A DNA stretch of 64,000 nucleotides from Panagrolaimus kolymaensis. Its lineage: Eukaryota; Nematoda; Chromadorea; Rhabditida; Panagrolaimidae. The DNA is taken from NCBI GenBank assembly GCA_028622995.1, contig JAJQJQ010000031.1, positions 2,170,001 to 2,234,000 of the forward strand, in the 5' to 3' direction. The notes below the pieces were generated by a model. That model was not told where the DNA came from. It saw only the letters and a program-made list of their open reading frames with translations, and did not search any database. This document shows, piece by piece, positions 12,074 to 21,500 of this stretch (its first letter is position 1; each line of letters begins with the position of its first letter). Both the position numbers and the translations under genes were made by a program.

Positions 12074-12881
12074 CTCCCGACAAAAAGAAGAGAAAAGTTT
12101 AACAATATGTTTGGGTTAGTAACAATTTCAAACGATATGAAATGTTTCAAAAGTTTTTCAAATAAAGTTACAATTTAAGTTTAGCTTATTTTTGGATTAA
12201 GGTTTTTTAACAAACAATCAAAAATTAGAGGAAGCAAAGTTAGTGACACCGGAATTTCACTATCTGTTCTCATGACAGCGGCGTTGCCGAAATATCAATG
12301 GATCAACGGATGGCTCTAAGGAAGCAAAAATATCCACGAATGACCAAGTATTTTTTGATGAAACTTTGCGGTTCACTATGTCCCATGATTGTTGTTCAGT
12401 AATATTAAAAGTATGTTGATGAGCAATAAATGGCATGATGAAAATGATGTCAAAAGAAATCCAAGTTTCGGTGGCTAGGCATCTCAATCTCTCACGGAAT
12501 TTAACGTATCCTTTCTAGCAATAGCCCATACATAAATGCCATTTCAAAGGCGAGGTAGTCAACTATCTTGATTCGTAACAGCGACCATTCAAAATAAACA
12601 TTGAGATTTCTTTGACCATGAATAATTAACAACAATGTGAGACACATTTTTGGCGTAGACTCACAGATGTTTGATGTGGTCATTATTGCATAAATTAAGA
12701 TAAAAATTAAGGAAATCGCAAATACCATGCAGCGATCCCTCCCGGCAAAAAAATAAGCGACGATGAAGTTAATGGTGAAAATTTTAGGTTTTTGACTTGT
12801 GAGGTAAAAAACACCATTAAATAGATGACAGTTTCGATACATACACTGCTTTTTCAGCAATGCAGATGGCTAGAGCCCCCA

Positions 12882-13073
12882 TGTAAAATATAGGAAATTT
12901 AAGTCCTTTGGTTTCAATATTTATTAAGCACAGATCGGCCGATCGGCTGTTTACATTTCGAGGGATAGTTCACAAGTGAAGAAAATGCTTGCTTCGACGC
13001 TCTTTTTAACGGAGAGCGATGAAGCAGCAATAAAAAGGATGTTTTGGGAATGCATCGCTGCCGCGATCGCACA
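12882..13073 (-). repeat. 5' LTR of the minus-strand element
   Basis: This is the second 192-bp copy. On the minus strand it is followed immediately by TGGGGGCTCTAGCC, the tRNA-Pro-type primer-binding site at 12881-12868. Confidence 0.88.
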
Positions 13074-14473
13074 ATTGATGAATAATTAGGGCCTCCATTT
13101 CCAGCAGAAATGGTAATAATTATTTCATATTTTTCTATCATTTCTTTTAACATTTCAGAAATATCGGCATTTAAATGTAAGGAGAAATTAATAATATTTA
13201 CGCCCATTTCAATACATTTTAAAAACTAAAAGAAATTGTATTTAAACTTAAGATAAATGGCGATTTAATTATTACAGCTTTTTTTACTACATCTCTTTTC
13301 AATTCTAATTCTTCTTCATTTATGACATTTATTGAAAGAATCTGGGCTCCTGGAGCTAAGCCATCTCTATTTGGCTCTCCAGGAAGATGAGCAGCAGCAA
13401 CGTGGGTAACCAATGTTGCATGTTCGCTGTTTGTAATGCATAATTCAAGAACATTACCTTCTTCATGAATTTTTATACAATAAGCAGTTTTATTATCAAA
13501 AAAAGAGTATTCATGTTCATCTCGATAATTAGTCAAAACTTTTGCATTTTCAAGATTTCCGGAAAAGGTTGTATCAACACAAGCTCTCCATTTTTTGCCA
13601 TCAAACCAAACAATACAATCAAGGGTTGTTAACTCAATTGACAATTTTGTACTGTTTTGATACAGTTTTTTTGAATATTGTTTTATATTTTGGTGTTTTT
13701 TTTTTGAGTCTTTTTTTCCTTAAAATTAAATTAAAATATTTAATAAAATTTTTTTAAAAATTACTCTTTGTTCTGGAATTGTTATACGTGAAAGCAACTC
13801 ATGATACAATTTGCTTCCAATATGCCATTTACCTGATGGATTTTTCCAGCTTGTCGGAATTTGTAATTATCGTCCATATTATGTAAATGTGATTAAAAAA
13901 AAACCTTTCGAAAATGGCATGAACATCTTTTCTATGCTTTTTGCATTTATACCTTTTCCCCAAACTTTCATTAAGCTCCTAAAATACATACCCTTAGTTT
14001 TTGTCCCCTTAATCCAATGAGAAAATTATCAGCATCAACTTCTTCGACAGTTGATGTATCAATTTTGCTAAATCCAGTAAAATCAAAGCAATCAACAATT
14101 TTTGGAAGACCCGTGGTAGATTTTTGCATTCCTTGTAGAGAGACATCCGCTAATCCACCATCAATAATAGCAATCAAAAGTCCTCTTCCATCATATTCCG
14201 GATATTTTTTAAGAAATACATTCTAAATTTTCATTAATTAAATAAAAAAGAAAAAGAACCTGGGTATCACTCTCAAACAAAACAATCTCAAGAAATACAC
14301 TCCTAGGCCTATGTACAAAAAACGCGGTATCGATGTAATTCATAAGAGAATCACAGTCAAGCACGCCTAACCAAGGTTATGCATCATCTAAAAATTTTAA
14401 AACTAAAATTTACTTGTTGGGTATCTTCTTTTGGAATATAATCTTCCAATGATGGAGAAATTTCAGCAGACAT

Positions 14474-15068
14474 TTTAATAAAAAATATTTCTACAATATA
14501 AATAAATAACTTTTTTATTGGGCTAAATTTAGATTAGAAAAGTAATTATAAAAATGGATAAGGTGCTAGACAAACTAACTTTAAGTAGCTTGCTTGATCA
14601 AATCAAGCAAAGAATATAAAAATATGCTTCCACAAATAGAGTCTAAAATGAAAATGTTTTTTTATCGTATGATTATTGTGCAGCTTTTTATTTGTTATTC
14701 ATTTTTTTCTCATAGCAAATTTAGGTCAATTGTTCCTTGAGGTTTTCCTCAAATTAGAAAATTAGTTTATTATAATAAAGGTGATTGAACCAACTATCTC
14801 TTACTTTATTTGTGCGAAATCATTATCATCGCCATCATTGTAATAAATAATAACTACAGGATAGGTGCAACAGCAGCCGAAAAAAATGTTCTGTCACCAA
14901 CTGAATTCCATTATGATATAGCTTATTTTAGTATATTGGTTTAGTCTAAGTTTATTTAAATCTTTAAACTTGTGGAATCAAATATGAATGAATCTTTAAA
15001 TTAATGTTGGATCTCTTAAAAAGGGCTCATCACCGATTTTGAATTTTCATTCATCTTAATTTTAATGG
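14474..15068. other. Upstream region of the TPP II-like gene, no gene seen
   Basis: The sequence is AT-rich with no supported open frame. Bases from about 14900 to 15060 resemble the degenerate repeat near 9050-9180. Confidence 0.4.
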
Positions 15069-15076
15069 TCTGATAG

Positions 15077-15495
15077 CAGTGTTGTCTCTTTTTTATTTTG
15101 TCGACGCCGACTCCGACGTCGACGCCGGCGTCAACGCTAAAATCTGGCGTCGACGCCGTCATCGACGCCGACGCCAAATCGCCGCCACGCCGCCAAAATA
15201 TGAAAAATTTTCCTTGAATTAAATATTAAGCTTTTTTAGCGAAAAATTAATTAAAGTAACAATAATAAAATTCGATTTTATAGTCGGAAACAACCATAAT
15301 TTTAAATTTAAGCTTTTAAAATGGTCGAATTTCTGTACTTTTTATGATTTTTTATTTTTTTTTTTTGATAAAATCGTTAATTTTTTGGCGTCGACGCCAG
15401 CCAAACAAAAGTAGCGACGCCGCCGCCGACGCCGGCGTCGGCGTCGACTATTTCGTCGATGACGCGACTCCGGCGTCGGCGTCGAACCAACACTG
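15077..15495. mobile_element. hAT-type MITE with CGACGCC repeats
   Basis: The termini are CAGTGTTG and CAACACTG, flanked by the 8-bp duplication TCTGATAG (15069-15076 and 15496-15503). A CAGTG-type end with 8-bp duplications is the hAT signature. The inner arms are GC-rich and built from repeated GTCGACGCC and GGCGTC units, unlike the AT-rich surroundings. There is no transposase. Confidence 0.9.
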
Positions 15496-15503
15496 TCTGA
15501 TAG

Positions 15504-16165
15504 TCTACAAAATTTTACTTAATTTTTGGAATGGCTTTTTCAACAATGGCTTAGGAAAAAAGAAAGCATAATAAATGAGGAATATAAGCCACTATAATTG
15601 AAACTACTAACTCAAAAGGAGATTAACTTATGTCTTCCTCTATGCACATAACTAAACAGAATTGGTATGTCAAGAAATCAAAATTTTTGAAGTGCGGAAT
15701 TTTTTTTATTTTCCAATTAATTTTTATTTATTTTTTTAACCATGAAAATGTATTCCAAAAGTAACTCAATCCCTCAAATAAAGAGATAAGAATCCATAAA
15801 GATTCATACTCAATAACATGTGTTTTTTATTTTCAAAGCCACATAGTTCGAACTGAGACTTATATTTCACTAAAAAAATGTCGATCGATTTTTGTAGGTT
15901 TATATGTGATTTATCACTTGTGATAAACAAATTTTTTTTTAAAAGTTTTATTACTTTTGTGTTTGGAATTAATTTATCTTTATCAAAGCATTTTTTGATT
16001 TAATTTTAATTTTTGAAGGCTTCCAAATCGTCACCATAGGATCCGTTTTGAAAAAAATCATAAAAGAGAGGCTCGTTTGTTTTTTGCTTCGAAAATTTTT
16101 AAAGCAAAGGCGCGCCATATCTTTCAACGAAAATCCGTTTAAAAAAAAGAGTCGGTTTAGTTGTC
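15504..16165. other. Stretch without recognisable gene
   Basis: The sequence is AT-rich with homopolymer runs. No open frame has splice support and no strong repeat was seen. Confidence 0.4.
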
Positions 16166-16171
16166 AAGAAA

Positions 16172-16365
16172 CCATCGTGGCCCGGGCCGAGAAATTGTAA
16201 ATAAAAAAAATAAAAGAAAAAAATCAAAGGGCTTACCAAGGCAAAAAAAAATTTGAAGGCCCGGCCAGGCCGGGCCGAAAAAAAGGGGTTTTCTTAAGGC
16301 CCGGGCCGGGCCCAAAAATCTAAAGCCCGGGCCGGGCTTCATAAATTCGGGCCCGAGCCATCCAT
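16172..16365. mobile_element. GGCCCGGGCC-rich element, probably hAT remnant
   Basis: GC-rich inverted ends (GTGGCCCGGGCC on the left, GGGCCCGAGCCAT on the right) surround an AT-rich middle. The right end read backwards, ATGGCTCGGGCCC, resembles the terminus of the hAT element at 44664 (TAGACATGGCTC followed by GGGCCC). No clean 8-bp duplication is visible, so it may be truncated. Confidence 0.5.
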
Positions 16366-16723
16366 ATAAATGACTCATCAAATGGATTCTTCTTTTAGTT
16401 CTATCTTGATTTTCTTGTTATTCTAACTGTTTAATTGGAGTTTATCATTACTTTTTATTTTCATTTGATTTTTGGGTTAAACTGTAATTTTGTGTTTTTT
16501 GAATGCTTTTTATTTAAGAATAAATATTTAATGATTAAAAACTATAACAATTTGTTTTTGTGCCATTTTTTTTAATACATTGACAATTTGATAAATTTTT
16601 TTATTAAATTTTATACATAAATGTTACGAGAAAAAAAAGACAAAGCTTAAATCAGAGTTTGAGAATACCTATTAACAAAGAAGTTTTTCTGTAGGTAAAT
16701 TCCAGTACTAGCTGCTCAGTTAT

Positions 16724-17000
16724 TTATATTAATCTTTGGCTTTTCCTTTCCATGTCATCAGTTAATTTTGCCAATCCAGCCGTTTCACTTCCGGTTCCAA
16801 TTCCCGCCAACATCCCAGTGGGACTTCCGAACGCGGCACCCGTAACGATACAAACGAAAGTGCCTAAATCCATTAACACTCGCCGCTACCGCATGGTTTG
16901 TATTGCCAGCGGCAGCGTGAAATGGTGCCGTGGCCCAACCACCAAGTGGAACAGCTTCAACCATTCTTGTAATAGCTCTATTTTTTGAAAATAAATCCAT
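16724..17000 (-). pseudogene. Frameshifted glycine-rich hydrophobic protein
   Basis: The minus strand starts with ATG at 17000 and reads SKNRAITRMVEAVPLGGWA and then FHAAAGNTNHAVAAS. After that the sensible continuation lies in another frame, LMDLGTFVCIVTGAAFG and then SPTGMLAGIGTGSETAG, ending at a TAA at 16724-16726. Base composition is richer in G and C than the flanks. Small nematode glycine-rich proteins with an AAGN..HA motif are the likely source. One indel near 16865-16880 explains both frames. Confidence 0.5.
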
Positions 17001-17029
17001 CGTGTAAATGTTTTTTTTAATTTTGGTCG

Positions 17030-17480
17030 GTCCCTGCCGCAGAATGTTACCTGTTTAAATACAGCCTTTGTCAGGCCTACTCCCAATAGACGTCAGCGTA
17101 ATTATTACAAGATAAAAAATAAATGATGGAATTAAAGAAAAGACAAGTGTTTAACTTTGTGCCTACTTTTTAAAATAAACAAACTTGATAAGAATTTTCT
17201 TTTTTACTTTTTTACTTGAAACAGACTGTAGGAAAAAATATTTGTCAACATGAAATTCATTCAAAATTATTTATCTTTTGTATTTGCTTTTTTAAATGTA
17301 TTCGCAGAGTGTCGTCTCTCTTATGAGCCACAAAAAACCTTTGATCTTTTTCGTTGTTGTTTTAAAATTAGTAAACAAATTGTTTTATTTGTGCGCAACA
17401 GTTGCAATTTTTCGGTGACACAAAAATGAAGAGGTAAAGTTAACATTTTTTTATTTTGTTAATTGTTCAAGCTAAACTTG
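17030..17480 (+). repeat. Interspersed repeat, copy 1
   Basis: This copy shares long phrases with others: CTTGAAACAGACTGTAG, ATATTTGTCAACA, GAGCCACAAAAAACCTTTGATC and GGTGACACAAAA. Other copies lie at 38930-39380, 41640-41965, 62215-62410 and 62755-63070. The left part, AATACAGCCTTTGTC through AGACGTCAGCG, matches 62790-62830 closely. The repeat lies directly beside the frameshifted glycine-rich gene. Confidence 0.7.
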
Positions 17481-17484
17481 AAAT

Positions 17485-18523
17485 ATGCATGGGGTTCTAT
17501 GTTTGCTTATCAATGTTAATGAAGAGAAATAAAAATAAAATAAAAATAGAATAATGTAAATAAATGTCTAAATGTTAAGTAAAGCCCTACAAAATACCAA
17601 TTTAAAATAATATAACTTGATTTTTTTAAAATCAAAATTTCAATAAACAAATATAATGAGGCATAATTGGAAGGATACAATCATTATAAATAGTAAAATA
17701 TTGAATACAAATAATTTTATTTTTGTTAATAAATATGACGATGGAACATAACCAGTTTGAATTTTAGAATTTTAAACTAACCACCATTCAAGATTTTTGA
17801 GATCAACACCAAGTAAGGTCGTTTTGGACATGGCCAATGTAACATATAAGCAGCACGTCAAAGGAGCGGAATTTCACTCAATCATCAGTAACATCCTGAT
17901 AAACTTAGAATTTATAGATCTATTTTTTAAAAGAAATAAATGTCAAACATTCCTACATAATTTCATCTCTCCTCTAGTAATGGAGGTGTATATTTCTTCG
18001 CTTTTTCGTCCGCTTAATCATTTTACATCTCAATTATTGTTGATAGGGTTTAGTATTAAAATAAAGATAAAATTCATGAAACAACGAGATGAAAGAAATC
18101 ATTCAATACCAGAGACATAAATATCTGGTATTTTTATGTGTTTTTTAAAAATTTGAATGTGTCCTTTGCGTTAAAAAAAACATGAAACAAGATTATAAAC
18201 AAAAACATCAACATTGAATGGGGCTTTGCTTGTAATGGTAAAAGTGAGTGTTTATGTTAATATGCCTATATAATCTTTTAAAGGTAGGGATAAACAATAA
18301 GATAAAACGTTTTCACAAATCTGTTATGCATTTTGAAAAGCGTGTAATTTAAACATATCGAAAAAAAGAAGACAGTAAAATTTCTTTGAATGATATTTGG
18401 AGGCAATTACTTTTTATTATTTAGATATATAAAATTAAGTACGTTATAAAAAAAGGCTAACTGAAATATAAATTTTAATTGTTTATAACAAAACCATTGG
18501 ATTTATCGAACTTAAGTCTTCTC
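17485..18523. other. Region downstream of calpain, no gene seen
   Basis: The open frame 17797-18120 has no good start, no splice context and no recognisable domain. The rest is AT-rich. The calpain gene ends at 18524. Confidence 0.4.
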
Positions 18524-21500
18524 TTATGGGCTTTTGACTTCTCCGTTGCAAAACACTCGAAAGAGAAATTCACCCTCTTCATTTGGTTTATAAGCGCAAG
18601 GAACAATGAGATACCTGCCTGGATGGAGACGCTTTCGTAATGTGGTCTGAAATGAGAATATAGGCTTGTTCAATTAAAAAACTGAGATATTATTAGCTGG
18701 TAATTGAGTTCGAGGAGATCGAAATCCCTCATATTTTCATGGGTGCTTTTTGTGGCCCTAAAATTTTGGCAATCAAAGTGCTTCTTGGCCAAACGGTCAA
18801 AAAAGTGTGACCTGATGGCTTTTTTCGATAGATGCCTAGAAATACTGATATCGTAAACGACTCCAAGTAATAAGGCTAAAACCCCCCTAAAAAGTTCTTT
18901 TAAAACATTCGAAAAGGCGACATACCTTTCGAAATTTGAAATCTTTTGTTTTGTTTTAGAAACACGAATGATTTTAAAATAGAGATCTTGTTTATAAACG
19001 AAAGAAAATAATTAGTTTTAACATGACTAGACTAGCTACACTATACCCCGTTACTTATAAGAGCTTCTTTTTACCTAGGCATTATGCAATCTTACGTAGC
19101 GGAAACATTTGCATTTTTTTGCTAAACATTTAAGGTAACAAAATTCTTTCTTTTGTTTAGGGCCTTTTCGAATAATAGGATCTCTTGAAATCTTCTCGAA
19201 CTAAATTACCAGCTTAAACCATCTCAGCTTTTTAAAGAAGGACTACCACTTTGTTCATGAAAACTTGTTGTAACTTTTCATGAACAAAGTGGTATTCCTC
19301 CTTTAAATGAGTGATCGGTTTTTTTAAAGGAAATCCTGTCGAAAAAAGTAATATTTTACTTCTCGATATGAGTGAAAGACTTCAGTCTGTGCGACGATTT
19401 TATTTTGTTTAAAAAACGATTGACTTTTTCTTTCAGTTATGCCGGACTCGAGCTTATAGACATAAAACCCAATATTAAGATATTTAACTCCTCGCGTTCG
19501 AAGTTCTCGTCGATATTTTTGTAGAAGAGCAAAAATAACAGTGCATTTGCCATCATTTTCAACTCTCTCCGGCTTGAGATATACAATGTATTGTGGATTA
19601 TTTGCGAAGGTGTCGCCTATAAAGCTTAATGTTAATGTATTCAAATTCAAATCAAGTGTTTTTTACTATGACATATGCATCCACCAGCATTTCTTTCCTT
19701 TATATTCCATTTACCACTGAACATGTAGCTTTTCCAAGTGGTAGCTGGTCGGAAAACACTTTTTCCACACATCTTTTCAATTTCATTCATCACAGCTGGG
19801 CCCAAATTACAAATTTCTAGCCCATCAAAATGTAAGCAAAAATCTTCGAATGACATCCAAAATTCTCCATTAGGGTTTACATTAATTTCAATTCGACGTC
19901 TCTCTTCTTTTGAGACATATTCCCACTCAGAGCTTTGATCTGACCTAAAAATGGCACCAGTTTATCTTATTATATATATTTTCAACTTGCCATGCCCCTT
20001 TCCATTTTATATTATTCCCCCAGGGGTTTCGGATTCTGAGCAGCAATGTTTCTCCTCGCCTTCCCTGGACTTTTTGTAGTTTTGTGATACTATATGCATG
20101 GCCACAAATAAATCCATTTGACAATTGCTTCTCCCGATATTTTGGATCCGCTTTAATATCGCACCCAAAAAGTGAACCCATTTGAAATCCACGTACCAAA
20201 ATTGCTAACAGTTGCTCCTTGGAATTTTTTTTAATATCATATCTCTCAACTAATCCACCGGTAAAATCTTCCAAAGCTTCTGTGATGTTCCCTCCATTCA
20301 AAAATTCATATGACCCATATAGCTTTGCATAAGCCTTTTCTAATAAGGCACTCCAAAATGCATTACCAGATTTCGAACGCATATAAATAAGATTCCCGTT
20401 GGAAGTTGGAAGGCGGTCGTCAATAACAACGTCAACCCATTCCCCATAGCGCCAAAATTGGAAATGAAAAATTCCGGCATAATTCTCTGTGAAGCTTTGA
20501 TCCAGGGGAACTACGCGGTAAAACAGTTCGTCGTTTAGGGTTAAAAGAGCTACTGAAGCTATTAACCAACAATCCCCCACAGCTCCCTGGACGACATCAA
20601 ATCGAGAGTGCCGAGAGACGATCAGTTGAGGTTTTTCATGAATTTTCTTAAAAGATTAAAATACAAAACTGTAAGCCAATAAATAGTACTAGGTTGTTCT
20701 ACGGATCCGTTCCGCTATTTGAATCTATGGCATTTTTTAATTTTCTTATGAAAGGTTTTAATTTCTTTTTTAAAATATGGGTATGGATGTTGGAAATCAT
20801 ACTCCGAAGGCATTTTTATAAGTGTTTTTTGGCGGATTTGCTTGAGATTGACAGGAGTGAACTCGGATTGTTGAGTAATTCGCACAAAGACGTAACAAAA
20901 ACTAATTGTTAAATATCCCGAAATCTTATTCTAGAAAACTTTGCATAAATCGAATCCGGCATTACGATTTTTTGCGAAATATTTTTTGTATGTTCGCCAA
21001 CAGGGATGGGCATGTCATAATGTCATCGCCGATGTCATCAAAACTTTTTGAATTAGACATTTTTGACTTCCGCAAATGTTTTTATCACCGTTTATAGAGA
21101 ATTCCGAGATCTTTAAGGTCTAGTCAGCAGAAAAAAATTATCGTGGAATTTTAATACCGATGACATTACTTCCGTTTGCAAAATGACCTTAGGGCAAATG
21201 TCAAACGGAAGTGATGTCATCGGCAGTGCTGCAAAAACGCGCGCTTTAGCGCGCGACGCTAAAATTTCATTTCGCGTTGTTTCGCGTTCGCGCTCTTTCG
21301 CGGTTTTTTTACCGCGTTTGTTTAGCGTCGCGAATCAACGCTAACTTAGAATTTGCAAAAAATACAGCAAAAGTAGTAGAAAAATTAGTTCGTTTTATTT
21401 ATTATGGCTTAAATATGAGCATTAGATCAAAAAAAAATAGAAAAATTACTTAATTATGGTTTAAAAAAGATTCGCGAAAGTTTCGCGAACTGTTTAGCGT

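Larger units (their letters stand above)
11882..13073 (-). mobile_element. Second short LTR retrotransposon, inside the TPP II-like exon
   Basis: 192-bp direct repeats that appear identical (11882-12073 and 12882-13073) begin TG and end CA. They are flanked by a 5-bp duplication ATTGA (11877-11881 and 13074-13078). Read on the minus strand, the LTR starts TGTGCGATCGCGG, the 5' LTR is the right-hand copy, and TGGGGGCTC follows it as primer-binding site. GGGAG precedes the 3' LTR. The 808-bp interior has open frames at 12860-12501 and 12487-12260 with a hydrophobic segment but no recognisable polymerase. Removing the element plus one duplication rejoins the host frame exactly. Confidence 0.9.
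10775..14473 (-). pseudogene. tpp-2: Tripeptidyl-peptidase II-like subtilase, disrupted
   Basis: Minus-strand exons are 14473-14414, 14222-13992, 13860-13765, 13718-13276 and 13225-10775, the last split by an LTR element. The family is clear from KYPEYDGRGLLIAIIDGG (catalytic Asp), IPTSWKNPSGKWHIG, DCIVWFDGKKWRAC, LVTHVAAAHLP (His), ISAGNGGP (oxyanion Asn) and GTSIASPVAAGA (Ser). TPP II is a giant cytosolic exopeptidase of over 1,200 residues that removes tripeptides. This copy stops after roughly 600, right after the first half of the C-terminal region. Lesions: the exon 3 acceptor reads AA instead of AG at 13861-13862, exon 3 to 4 is one base out of phase, and the catalytic exon carries a 1.2-kb insertion. 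A decaying paralogue is the best reading. Confidence 0.8.

Noticed and set aside
11914..13207. Open frames sharing a long C-terminal part (11914-12150 and 12914-13207, minus)
   Set aside because: The shared part is the LTR sequence read through from flanking DNA, not a protein domain.
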